Origin: Streptomonospora mangrovi
GTDB lineage: Bacteria > Actinomycetota > Actinomycetes > Streptosporangiales > Streptosporangiaceae
Length of the DNA: 64,000 bases
Reading direction: 5' to 3'
NCBI RefSeq assembly: GCF_027604915.1
Contig: NZ_JAJAQC010000015.1
Location: forward strand, 82,843 to 146,842
The first letter of the stretch is position 1. Each line of letters begins with the position of its first letter. Both the position numbers and the translations under genes were made by a program. Shown here piece by piece: positions 37,162 to 44,639 of this stretch. The notes beneath the pieces were generated by a model that was given only the letters and a program-made list of their open reading frames with translations, was not told the DNA's origin and did no database searches.

Positions 37162-37959
37162 TCAGCCGTCGACCACCACCGAGTGCACTTCCACCACCTC
37201 GATCGAGCGGCTTGTGCTCGTCTCCATCGGCTCCAACTGCCCGCCCTCTCCCGAGGAGGACTCCCAGGAGACGCCCCACACCACCGTCGCCTCGACCGTG
37301 TCGCGCCCGCCTGGCCGGTTCTTCGATGACAACCGGTAGACGTGTCCGCAGTCGGGGGATTCCGAGCCCGGGGTGTGCACCGCCGGGTCGAAGACCGTGC
37401 CCGGGCCCGAGCACGCGATGACCGATCCGTCGCCCATGTCCCAGGAGACCTCGCGTGGTACGGCCGTCACCGAGGCCGAACCTCCTCGCACCGACACCCG
37501 CGCGCTGCGGGGCTGCCACTGCTCGGCGTCGATCCACAGCCAGAGGGGAAACCGCACCACAGCAGTGCCGCCCATCGGCGGAGCGGAACCGATCTCGGGC
37601 TCGGGCAGTTCCAACCGCGCCCGCGCCCGCTCGGCCAGGGCTGCCACGTCCACCCCGCCGCCTGCCTGCGGAGCGCTCAACGTGGCCGTGCAGCGGACCG
37701 CCCCGCCGACCGGTTCAGAGCAACTCGGCTCCGGCTCGACCGGTCGGTGAGGCAGTGGAGCCGGCAGGGCGGGTGCATTGGCTGAGCCCGTATCGGGAGC
37801 GGGTTCCCGAGCGTTCGCGGTCACCTCGCACGAAGACTCCGAGCACGCCGACGTCGACCAGAATGCCGCGTCCGCGTGTGCCGGCCCGGCTAGTGCCGTT
37901 GCGCCCGCGGCCGAGGCCGCAGAGACGAGAAGCACCCGCGCCATTCCTAGCGCTCGCAT
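37162..37959 (-). CDS. Secreted protein of the pilus locus (265 aa)
   Basis: ATG 37959 gives MRALGMARVLLVSAASAAGA, a secretion signal ending near PAHADAAF. The mature part has paired cysteines (SACSESSCEV, PSCSEPVGGAVRC) and a beta-rich, PKD-like end: VPREVSWDMGDGSVIACSGPG, then CGHVYRLSSKNRPGG and strands VEATVVWGVSWESS. WDMGDG and (C)xHxY resemble PKD domains of cell-surface proteins. It overlaps the lipoprotein gene by 13 bases. Probably an extracellular component of, or partner for, the Tad pilus. Confidence 0.78.
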   Translation of the reverse strand: MRALGMARVLLVSAASAAGATALAGPAHADAAFWSTSACSESSCEVTANAREPAPDTGSANAPALPAPLPHRPVEPEPSCSEPVGGAVRCTATLSAPQAGGGVDVAALAERARARLELPEPEIGSAPPMGGTAVVRFPLWLWIDAEQWQPRSARVSVRGGSASVTAVPREVSWDMGDGSVIACSGPGTVFDPAVHTPGSESPDCGHVYRLSSKNRPGGRDTVEATVVWGVSWESSSGEGGQLEPMETSTSRSIEVVEVHSVVVDG

Positions 37960-38456
37960 TCGCCGTACTCGCCCAGCCACAGTTCGGAGACCTGCCAGGT
38001 TCCGTTGTTTTCCGTGACAGTTGCGATGACGGGGCGAAACCCTTCCCCGTGCAGCGGACCGAGCCCTTCGAGATCTTCCTCGATGATGTTCCAATCCGAA
38101 TCGTCCACGCAGTCCTCCACGGTGACTTCCGGAGGGTTCGAGGCGAGATCGGCCGAGGTTACCCGAGGGTCCATATCAGGCCGCCCAGTGGCACGAATCC
38201 CGTTGAGCATGTCGTCCGAAAACTCCAGTGCTTGCCCCGTTGCGTACCAGGCCAGGTCAGGATGACCGGTCGCACCATCATGTGAACCTTCGACAACCGC
38301 ATCCATTAGGCCCCGGTATGCCTCCAGTGCCCGCTCCTCGTGGGAGGTCGCCGGCGCTTCGGTGGCAGGAGTGGTCGGTTCCGCAGATTCACCACGGGAA
38401 GCACAACCACTCGTCGCCAACGCACCGACCAGGACTGCTCCGAGGACGTACCGCAT
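37947..38456 (-). CDS. Lipoprotein, first gene of the pilus operon
   Basis: A 169-residue lipoprotein: signal MRYVLGAVLVGALATSGCAS with lipobox ATSGC, a Thr/Pro/Ala linker (TTPATEAPATS) and an NTF2-like/SnoaL-type alpha/beta domain (ERALEAYRGLMDAVVEGSHD, VTVEDCVDDSDW, TWQVSELWLGEYGEC). Two cysteines in the domain may pair. It may be an assembly factor (pilotin-like) for the pilus; this is inferred from position alone. Confidence 0.8.
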   Translation of the reverse strand: MRYVLGAVLVGALATSGCASRGESAEPTTPATEAPATSHEERALEAYRGLMDAVVEGSHDGATGHPDLAWYATGQALEFSDDMLNGIRATGRPDMDPRVTSADLASNPPEVTVEDCVDDSDWNIIEEDLEGLGPLHGEGFRPVIATVTENNGTWQVSELWLGEYGECER

Positions 38457-38799
38457 GAGCCACCTTCGATTCGCACGGAGACCATCCAGTTACTCTCCGA
38501 AATCGTGGATGACTCTAGCTATCGAAACCTCACTTCGACAACCGAAATCGAGCAACGATGCGCGACCGAAAGTGCTGTTAACACCACAGGGGCGCGGTGT
38601 CCAATGGACACAACGCCCCAATCGAAATTCGTGAATCGAGGACGACATTTGGTGAGAAAACGGAAAATATGGGCAGGGAAACGAATTCGGGTACCCCTAC
38701 CAATCGCCTCGCCCAAGCGGCCAAAGACCAAACGGTTTATGCTTCAGGGTGCGGCACACAAGCGTGAGTGAGCGGCGCCCCCGAAATGTGCGTCAGGAG
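38457..38799. other. Intergenic region with pilus-operon promoter
   Basis: Moderate GC, no good coding frame. It contains the start region of the minus-strand pilus operon and probably its promoter. No clear operator symmetry was found. Confidence 0.4.
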
Positions 38800-38967
38800 C
38801 TACCGCGCGGCAACCGGGGACAGTGGGACTCCGTCGACTTCGTCGGGCGTAAGGCGGCCGAAGGGCTCGTCCAAGTCCAGGGCACCCGTCTGCCACGAGG
38901 TGCCGATGACTGCCCATGCCGCGCGAACCTCTGCGATCGAGGCCAGGTCCCACAGGGGGTCGGCGCG
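38800..38967 (-). pseudogene. Possible gene remnant
   Basis: An open stretch between two stops (TAA at 38968, TAG at 38800) reads ADPLWDLASIAEVRAAWAVI, then GTSWQTGALDLDEPFGRLTP and DEVDGVPLSPVAAR. Composition and hydrophobic spacing look like a protein end, but there is no start codon, and neighbouring frames upstream do not extend it in frame. It is best seen as a broken gene end of unknown family. Confidence 0.35.
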
Positions 38968-39109
38968 TTACGGAAGTCGGGTCGTCCGAAGCGAGCACGC
39001 CCTGATCGTCGTTCGCCGACCGCAGACGAACCGGCGCCATCCGTCTAATCCGGCCAAGGCACACACTGCGTGTGGGTGCCAGCCCGATGTGGCGTGGCGC
39101 CGGCTCTTG

Positions 39110-39694
39110 TCACAGCGGCGGCTTCTCGTCTCGGGTCTCGTGCATCCACTCCAAGGGGCCGCGCCGCAGCGCCTCCTCCGCGAGACGCTTCGCCGCAGCC
39201 GTCTTCAACGCCGCAAGAGAGGTGTCAATCCACGCTTGGGTGTGGCTGCTGCCCTGGCTGCGGTACTCCACTGCCTGCATCAGGCACTCCAGCTTGTCGG
39301 CATCGCGAGCGCAGACCGCTTCGGTGCTCTCGTGCCCCTCATACTCCCGCACAGCGCCGCGGATCGTGTCCGCCAGGACTGCGGGCAGCCCGCGCACCTG
39401 GTCCTCTGTCACTTCCGCCGGAGCAACCGCCTTCAAATAGCGCTTCCCCAGGTAGGGGATGTCGGTGGTCCGAGTCTCCTGTGTGTCGTGGAACAGCGCG
39501 AGAAACGCCGCACGCTGGGGGTCGGCGCCCTCCAACGACGCGATCACGGCAGCGGTGATCGCGGTCCGGTGGGAATGGTCGGCGATACTCTCGACGTCTG
39601 GAACCCCAGCGACCACCCATCCGATGCGCTTGTACCTCTTCAGCAGGCCGACCTCATACAGAAAATCCACCACCTCGGTGTCATCCGCTGCCAT
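39110..39694 (-). CDS. HD-domain hydrolase (YfbR/HDDC2 type)
   Basis: A 194-residue HD phosphohydrolase from ATG 39694, with AGAGG at correct spacing. Metal ligands are visible: His in ESIADHSHRTA, His-Asp in LALFHDTQETR and Asp in CARDADKLECLM. This family hydrolyses nucleotides such as 5'-deoxyribonucleoside monophosphates. The gene follows the XRE regulator by 11 bases and is probably co-transcribed with it. It may tie nucleotide level to regulation or defence, but context does not prove this. Confidence 0.86.
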   Translation of the reverse strand: MAADDTEVVDFLYEVGLLKRYKRIGWVVAGVPDVESIADHSHRTAITAAVIASLEGADPQRAAFLALFHDTQETRTTDIPYLGKRYLKAVAPAEVTEDQVRGLPAVLADTIRGAVREYEGHESTEAVCARDADKLECLMQAVEYRSQGSSHTQAWIDTSLAALKTAAAKRLAEEALRRGPLEWMHETRDEKPPL

Positions 39695-39705
39695 GTGACC
39701 TCTTC

Positions 39706-40842
39706 TCACCGCCGATGAACGATCCGTAGAGCGTAAAGCACTTCCTGGAGTTCGCGTCGTGATTGGGGGGAGATCCCCCCTTCCTCCAGGATCTTCTGCA
39801 CCGCCTCAGCTAGCGCGCGGCCCCGTGTCGGAGTGACGGCTCCCGGCTTGCGGTGTACCAGTGACCACAGGGTGTGAGCGACCACGTCGACGTAGGGGTT
39901 CGACCGATCAAGCCTGGTGGTGAGGTGCTCTACCAGGCGACCGCCGTGCCAGGCGTCCAAATCTACCTCGATCATGAACGCGTCGGAGAGCTGTGGGTCT
40001 GCGAGTTCGCCCAGCCAGTACGCCCAGTAGTTCAAATTCGCGATCTCGCACTGGTCGGTCTCGATGTGCACACCGATGAACCGCGGCAGTGCCTCGGCAT
40101 CGCCTCGGCGAGCCAGTGTGTGTGCCCCTGAACGCACCACTGCCCAGGACGGCGACCATTCCCCAGGGCGCAGTCGTCTCTGCTCGGCGCGCTGCATCAC
40201 CGCCAACCACTCGACCGTCTCGCTGGAAGAGTCGAAGCCCGCCACGTAGTGAGCCTGGCGTCGCAGAAGAGCGCCTTCGGTGGTGTCCAGGGCTGCCTGT
40301 TCAGCGGCCGCACGCAAATGAGTTATGACGTGGTTGCGCTCATCGGCGGCTAACCGGGGGCCTGGAGGCACCGGGCCTCGCCGGCGCACCGGTGCGCTAG
40401 CCAAGGCGGAAGGCGCCGTCCCAGTAAAAGTCCAACCGATGAGGTCGGTGAACGGTCGGGTGATGACCCAGCTCGCCAACGGGTGAGCGTCCAAGTCGAG
40501 CGGGCCTTCATGACTGAGCACGTATCCGATAAAACGGTCGGCTTCCATTGCGGTGTCGAGCTGGCTCAGCAGGCGCGGTGATGTGCCATTCCGCAATAGG
40601 AAGTGGCGGATCCGCAGGTATGTTCCGGCAGAAACCGCCATGAGGGGACGGCGGCCGGACTCCCACCCCTGAATGGTGGTGACGTCTACGCTGAGCCGTT
40701 CAGCCAGTTCCTCTTGGGTGAGGTTCCCGGACTGGCGTATCACCTTCAACACGTACCCGGCGATGCGTCCTTCGCGGTCGCCGTCAACGCGGGACTGGGA
40801 ACTCTGACTTGGAGTCGGGGTTCGACCATGGGGGGTCGGCAT
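39706..40842 (-). CDS. XRE-family regulator with C-terminal sensor region (378 aa)
   Basis: A helix-turn-helix at about 28-85 (KVIRQSGNLTQEELAERLSV, then TTIQGWESGRRPLMAV) is followed by a long helical domain without clear TPR consensus (SPRLLSQLDTAMEADRFIGY, TRPFTDLIGWTFTG). A stretch EIANLNYWAYWLGELADPQL, typical of actinomycete XRE regulators that sit beside small-molecule clusters, is near 260. The gene is divergent from the small genes at 40956 and upstream of the lanthipeptide locus, which it may control. It overlaps no neighbour; the HD gene follows. Confidence 0.85.
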   Translation of the reverse strand: MPTPHGRTPTPSQSSQSRVDGDREGRIAGYVLKVIRQSGNLTQEELAERLSVDVTTIQGWESGRRPLMAVSAGTYLRIRHFLLRNGTSPRLLSQLDTAMEADRFIGYVLSHEGPLDLDAHPLASWVITRPFTDLIGWTFTGTAPSALASAPVRRRGPVPPGPRLAADERNHVITHLRAAAEQAALDTTEGALLRRQAHYVAGFDSSSETVEWLAVMQRAEQRRLRPGEWSPSWAVVRSGAHTLARRGDAEALPRFIGVHIETDQCEIANLNYWAYWLGELADPQLSDAFMIEVDLDAWHGGRLVEHLTTRLDRSNPYVDVVAHTLWSLVHRKPGAVTPTRGRALAEAVQKILEEGGISPQSRRELQEVLYALRIVHRR

Positions 40843-40955
40843 CGGGGCCTCCTGGCCTGCGGATACCCGTACTGGTGGTCACTGCCATGACGCGCAGGGC
40901 ACGCGTAGCGTCGTTCTCACGATAGGGCAGGCACCGAAAGCCGCAGGTGAGAAGT

Positions 40956-41081
40956 ATGGCAATCCCTGATCTTGAATTCATGCAAGCCGCGCATCCCGAG
41001 GGCTACCGTCCGGGCCGTGTCCCCATCAGCTTGCTTTGCGCTCGCCGCCCGACCGAACTCCAGGCATGGGGTTCGCGGTGA
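40956..41081 (+). CDS. Possible small protein (41 aa)
   Basis: ATG 40956 follows AGGTGAGAAG, a plausible ribosome site, and the frame (MAIPDLEFMQAAHPEGYRPG) ends at TGA 41079-41081, inside the next gene. No family is known. It could be a leader peptide for the downstream genes or an independent protein. Confidence rests on the ribosome site and the overlap. Confidence 0.4.
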   Translation: MAIPDLEFMQAAHPEGYRPGRVPISLLCARRPTELQAWGSR

Positions 41082-41311
41082 ACCCCGTTCAGGCCCGGGA
41101 GTACACACCACGGCCACTCGACTTCCCGACCTACCAAAGGTTCGTCGATCTGACTTTGAAGTACCCGTCTTGGTGCGCTCGGTACTCCGCCGACGAGAGC
41201 GGTGATACCTATTTCCAAGCCGTTCATCATGACACGGGCGACACCGTGGGGTCTTACGACTTGGATAGGTTCGCCCGGCTCCTGGCCACTGCCGACGGGG
41301 CGGTGCGGTGA
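41066..41311 (+). CDS. Small hypothetical protein (81 aa)
   Basis: ATG 41066 starts MGFAVNPVQAREYTPRPLDF; alternative starts are TTG 41036 and GTG 41078. The rest reads PTYQRFVDLTLKYPSWCARY, then DTYFQAVHHDTGDTVGSYDL and RFARLLATADGA, a compact alpha/beta protein with aromatic residues and a His pair. It overlaps its upstream neighbour and ends in a GTGA overlap with the following frame. Proteins of this size occur with HATPase regulators in actinomycetes; function unknown. Confidence 0.6.
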   Translation: MGFAVNPVQAREYTPRPLDFPTYQRFVDLTLKYPSWCARYSADESGDTYFQAVHHDTGDTVGSYDLDRFARLLATADGAVR

Positions 41312-41559
41312 TGCTCGCCGGGGTCATTACCCGGTCGTGCCGGACAGAGCCCCTCTGCCTTGAAGCGTCGCCTCCCGCCTACGGAGCTGGGCTGCCGTTC
41401 GGACTCCGGATGATCCATCCCAACCGGCATGTCCGCGTTGCGGGCGGACCGCCTGAGGCATCCGCCAGGCCCTCGAGCGCGTTGAACAGCCTGCTCTCCA
41501 CCCGGGAAATCCACCGGTGGGCCGAGTCGGCGACCGCCTTGCGGAGGTGTGCGCCGTGA
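41308..41559 (+). CDS. Possible coupled hypothetical protein (83 aa)
   Basis: GTG 41308 overlaps the stop before it by four bases, and its own stop (TGA 41557-41559) overlaps the GTG of the ATP-binding gene by four bases. Such a double overlap favours a real gene. The peptide (VMLAGVITRSCRTEPLCLEA; SREIHRWAESATALRRCAP-like end) has no recognisable domain. It may act mainly to couple translation. Confidence 0.4.
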   Translation: MMLAGVITRSCRTEPLCLEASPPAYGAGLPFGLRMIHPNRHVRVAGGPPEASARPSSALNSLLSTREIHRWAESATALRRCAP

Positions 41560-42113
41560 GTCACCCTCGGGGTCCTTCGCGGTTGTGTGCGGAGTACGGA
41601 AACCCGCAGGAGCTGAACGGCGGAAACGCTGAACAGCGTCGCCTGCTGACACTGCCGCGCCGCATCCCCTCCACTGTCGCGGACGTTCACAGCGTCCTCT
41701 TCGGTCACGAGCCCGACCAGATCAGGGCCGCGAGGAGCTGGGCGTGGCGATCGAGCGGGCTGGGCTATGACCACGCGGACTCGCTGCTGCTGGTGCTGTC
41801 GGAGCTGCACACCAACGCCCTTCGCCACACGGCGTCCGGCCTGCCCGGCGGCACGGTCCGCGTCGACTTGGAGCGACTGCCGGACCGCGGCTGCCGGGTG
41901 AGCGTCACCGACCAAGGGCCTCGGCCGGGCGCCGCGACCACCGTCCCCACGCCGGCCAGCGCCGACCTCTTCGCCGACCTCGTCACGGAGGAGTCGGGGC
42001 GCGGGCTCGACCTCGTTGCCGCGCTGAGCCGCGACTGGGGCTGGCACCGCGACGACAGCGGCCCCGGGGTCACAGTGTGGGCCGAGTTCGACCGGCCGGG
42101 CCGGTGGGTGTGA
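41556..42113 (+). CDS. HATPase-type regulatory protein (anti-sigma-like)
   Basis: 185 residues from GTG 41556, with GGAGG eight bases upstream. It is a GHKL ATPase of the RsbW/SpoIIAB-related group common in actinomycetes: N box LLLVLSELHTNALRHTASGL, G1 VSVTDQGPRPGA and G2 EESGRGLDLVAALSRDWGWH, then a final strand VTVWAEFDRPG. Such proteins bind ATP and act as anti-sigma factors or serine kinases. It is in the gene set between the XRE regulator and the lanthipeptide cluster and could help to regulate either. Confidence 0.88.
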   Translation: MSHPRGPSRLCAEYGNPQELNGGNAEQRRLLTLPRRIPSTVADVHSVLFGHEPDQIRAARSWAWRSSGLGYDHADSLLLVLSELHTNALRHTASGLPGGTVRVDLERLPDRGCRVSVTDQGPRPGAATTVPTPASADLFADLVTEESGRGLDLVAALSRDWGWHRDDSGPGVTVWAEFDRPGRWV

Positions 42114-42116
42114 CCC

Positions 42117-42341
42117 GTGGCGTGGAGCGCTCAGGAGGACGGCCGCCAGTACGAGGACGCCTACCGCCTCCAGGAGATCGTCGGTCGACGCTGGCTGGTC
42201 ATGTGGGGACCGGCAAGCCGCCGCTTCTGGGGCTTCCACCGGGGACCGGTCTTGATGGCCCCGCTCGCGGCTCCCACCGCTCCCCAGCTCCGTGACGCGA
42301 TCACCGAGGCGGAGCGGTGGCTCCCGCCCTCTCCTCACTAA
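42117..42341 (+). CDS. Small hypothetical protein (74 aa)
   Basis: GTG 42117 lies three bases after the stop of the ATP-binding gene. The sequence includes YRLQEIVGRRWLVMWGPASR and FWGFHRGPVLMAPLAAPTAP, a tryptophan-rich beta-type protein, with a helical end LRDAITEAERWLPP. Frequently such proteins follow HATPase genes in actinomycetes; function unknown. Translation is probably coupled. Confidence 0.65.
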   Translation: MAWSAQEDGRQYEDAYRLQEIVGRRWLVMWGPASRRFWGFHRGPVLMAPLAAPTAPQLRDAITEAERWLPPSPH

Positions 42342-42370
42342 CCCCCCGTATTGACCCGCAGGGAGAAGCG

Positions 42371-42703
42371 ATGCCCCGCAGACAGACCCCCGCACCGATC
42401 GTCACGGTCGCCGCAGCCGTGGACCGCCTGACCAAGTTCGCCCGCACCTACGGCGTGCGGGTGACCCCCGACACCGAGGACTCCAGCGGTCGTCGCTTCG
42501 CCGTCCAGCGCTTCGGCCGCCGCGTCAGCGTCCAGCTCGTCACCGCCGACCCCGAGAACCACAGCACCTGGACGCTTCACAGCCCTGACGTCGAGCCGAC
42601 GTCGTGGCCCATCGGCCAGGAGCCGACCGTCCTCAGCCGGGCGAGCGACGTCCTGGACGACCTCGCCCGCCGCAGCCGCGCCCTGCTGGCGCGGCCCCAC
42701 TGA
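42371..42703 (+). CDS. Hypothetical protein (110 aa)
   Basis: ATG 42371 with GGGAGAA upstream. The protein MPRRQTPAPIVTVAAAVDRL is followed by FARTYGVRVTPDTEDSSGRR, a strand FAVQRFGRRVSVQLVTADPE and helix SDVLDDLARRSRALLARP. It seems a small alpha/beta protein without catalytic signature. It belongs to the same forward set as the HATPase gene. Confidence 0.68.
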   Translation: MPRRQTPAPIVTVAAAVDRLTKFARTYGVRVTPDTEDSSGRRFAVQRFGRRVSVQLVTADPENHSTWTLHSPDVEPTSWPIGQEPTVLSRASDVLDDLARRSRALLARPH

Positions 42704-42787
42704 CCGGCACGGCGGCGGGGTACCTACTCCTCCCTTCGGCCCGCCGCCGTGCCTTCATCTCCACCTCCGCTTCTAGACGAGACCCCC

Positions 42788-43072
42788 ATGGACCTGCACT
42801 CGTTCGTCTTCCACATCAACGCCCTGCTTCTGCTGTACCTGGTGACCGGCGCGCTGCTGTCGTGGCGGGACGCCCGCGGCGTCGTCTTGGCCGACCCCGA
42901 CTTCCTATGCAGTGACCCGTGCCGCCAATGGCACCAGGATGCCTTTCCCGGTGCCCTGGACGTCCTCACCGCTGATGCGTGGCACCTCCACGTGATCAGC
43001 GGCGTGACGTGGCCCATCTCGCTGAAGCTGCGGTGCGGCTGCATCCACCGCGCGACCAAGAAGACTCCCTAG
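42788..43072 (+). CDS. Small membrane-anchored protein (94 aa)
   Basis: ATG 42788 (MDLHSFVFHINALLLLYLVT) begins a hydrophobic N-terminal helix; an earlier ATG would add a proline-rich lead. The rest includes WRDARGVVLADPDFLCSDPC and CGCIHRATKK, with four cysteines (CSDPC, CGC) that could bind metal or form disulfides. No family is known. It precedes the TPR gene by about 110 bases. Confidence 0.55.
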   Translation: MDLHSFVFHINALLLLYLVTGALLSWRDARGVVLADPDFLCSDPCRQWHQDAFPGALDVLTADAWHLHVISGVTWPISLKLRCGCIHRATKKTP

Positions 43073-43182
43073 ACCGCGCGCCCCCATGACCGGCGCGGCG
43101 GCGAGGAGCCCTGCCACTGCCCTCGCCGTCGTGCCTTCCAACCCGCCCCGATCCGCATGACCGACCGAGTGAATGGAGACAG

Positions 43183-44100
43183 ATGACTGACACCCTGGCC
43201 TCAGCGACCACCGCCGCCGAGGAAGCCACCGAAACCCTGCTCAACACCCTGCTGCCGCTGGCGGTGGCCGCCGACCGCCGCCTCAACCCCTACCGGTGGG
43301 TCCTCGGCCCCCGCTACGAGCAGGTCAGCACCGACAACCCGTTCGGTAGCGACAGCGAAGCCCTGGACGCGATGGACCACCTCGCCCCCCAACTCCGGGC
43401 CTGTGTCCGCATCGCCCACGCCACCGCGCGGCACAACGAGGCGTGGGAGTTGTGCGAGGCGTTGGTGAACTGGCTGGCGCGGCGCCGGGACCTGGAGATG
43501 TGGGAGGAGGTCTTCTCGCTGGGGCTGGCCTCGGCGCAGGCTCTGGGGGCCAAGGCCGCCCAGGCGCACATGCTCGTCGGGCTGGGGCGGTGCCGCCTGT
43601 GGCAGGACCGCGTCGACCTGGCCGAGAGCAACTTCCTCCACGCCCAGGCGCTGTGGACGACCGCCGAGCACGAGCTGGGGATCGCCGGGGCCGTGGAAGC
43701 GCTGGGGACGGTGTCGCTCAAGCGGGGCGAACCCGAGGAGGCCGAAGAGCGCTACCGCGAGGCACGCGTCGTCTTCGCCGGCCTGGGACGCGAGCGGGGG
43801 ATCGCGCTCATGGAGCGCCACATCGCCGACTGCCGCCGCGAACGCGGCGACATCAACACCGCCGAGCAGCTCGGCCAGCAGGCGCGGGAGTGGTTCCGCT
43901 CCCACGGCGACACCTACCAGGAGGTGCGCGCGTTGCGTGGACTCGCCCTGACCTACCGCAAAGCGCAGCGCATCCACACCGCGTTCGACGCCGCACGCGA
44001 AGCCCGACGCCTGGCCCAGTCCATCGGCGCCACGGCCGAGGCCACCGAGCTGGGACGGCTCATCGCCGACATGCGGCTGCCCGATGAGAAAGCCGGCTAA
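43183..44100 (+). CDS. TPR-repeat protein (305 aa)
   Basis: ATG 43183 follows GGAGACAG. The protein has about six tetratricopeptide-like repeats: ARHNEAWELCEALVNWLARR, KAAQAHMLVGLGRCRLWQDR, VDLAESNFLHAQALWTTAEH, GEPEEAEERYREARVVFAGL, INTAEQLGQQAREWF and IHTAFDAAREARRLAQSIGA. No helix-turn-helix is present, so it should act through protein contacts. It lies directly upstream of the lanthipeptide precursor, in the same direction, and may be a regulator or recognition protein of that locus. Confidence 0.82.
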   Translation: MTDTLASATTAAEEATETLLNTLLPLAVAADRRLNPYRWVLGPRYEQVSTDNPFGSDSEALDAMDHLAPQLRACVRIAHATARHNEAWELCEALVNWLARRRDLEMWEEVFSLGLASAQALGAKAAQAHMLVGLGRCRLWQDRVDLAESNFLHAQALWTTAEHELGIAGAVEALGTVSLKRGEPEEAEERYREARVVFAGLGRERGIALMERHIADCRRERGDINTAEQLGQQAREWFRSHGDTYQEVRALRGLALTYRKAQRIHTAFDAAREARRLAQSIGATAEATELGRLIADMRLPDEKAG

Positions 44101-44410
44101 CTCAGTACATCCGACACGGCCCTGAAGACGGCTCGGCGGTGCGGCCACCTTCCCGAATAAAGACAGCCGCACCCAGGCACTTCCGGCCGTGCTCCCTCGT
44201 CGCGTTCCCCGCGCTCAGCCGGGGCCAGGCAAGCCCATTGCCACCGAGCGCGACCCTGAGCTGTTGCGTCAGACGGCTCCGCAATCTCACCGATGAAGGA
44301 CCTTGGCGTGGTCGCCCCCGAACCAAGCCGTGCACGCCACCGGCCGCGGTCTCCGCCCATGCGGCCGCGGTCAGCCCGATACCCCCAATGTACAGAAGGA
44401 GATGGAATCC
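44101..44410. promoter_or_regulatory. Region upstream of the lanthipeptide precursor
   Basis: About 310 bases without a credible gene; frames here are short shadows. The strong ribosome site AGAAGGAG at 44396-44403 serves the precursor. The promoter of the cluster should lie here, but I cannot assign -35/-10 elements with confidence. Confidence 0.45.
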
Positions 44411-44566
44411 ATGAACGAGTCCGCTGTTCTCGACGTTGCCGAGAACCCGTTCGCGCTCGACGTACAGATCGTGCCCGAGGCCGTAGGCACGTCCCCCACG
44501 GCGTGCACGACCAACGACGGGTGCGCGCCGAGCTGCGCGTCGTCCTGCACCAGCAGTAGCTGCTGA
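44411..44566 (+). CDS. lanA: FxLD-family class I lanthipeptide precursor (51 aa)
   Basis: The start is ATG 44411: AGAAGGAG is nine bases before it, while an ATG three codons earlier is too close. The leader MNESAVLDVAENP is followed by the family box FALD (14-17) and VQIVPEAVGTS; the core PTACTTNDGC begins near residue 29 and carries five Cys (32, 38, 42, 46, 51) and many Ser/Thr. LanB should dehydrate Ser/Thr and LanC close thioether rings. N35-D36-G37 contains an Asp-Gly step, the expected site for the isoaspartate-type methyltransferase encoded at the end of the cluster. Confidence 0.9.
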   Translation: MNESAVLDVAENPFALDVQIVPEAVGTSPTACTTNDGCAPSCASSCTSSSC

Positions 44567-44571
44567 CCACC

Positions 44572-44607
44572 AGGTGGGGTCGGGACCAGGGAGTCCCGCC
44601 CCCACCT
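44572..44607 (+). terminator. Attenuator hairpin between precursor and LanB genes
   Basis: AGGTGGGGTCGGG (44572-44584) pairs with 44595-44607 (CCCGCCCCCACCT) over 13 bases with one mismatch and a 10-base loop, seven bases after the precursor stop. Such partial terminators keep RiPP precursor transcripts in excess over enzyme transcripts. Confidence 0.7.
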
Positions 44608-44639
44608 TCCGTCCCAGCTCGGCTTGGAAGGGCTGATCG

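Noticed and set aside
41379..42395. Minus-strand frame of 338 codons over the HATPase gene
   Set aside because: The plus strand has clear N and G boxes of a GHKL ATPase and coupled neighbours; the minus frame has no recognisable domain.
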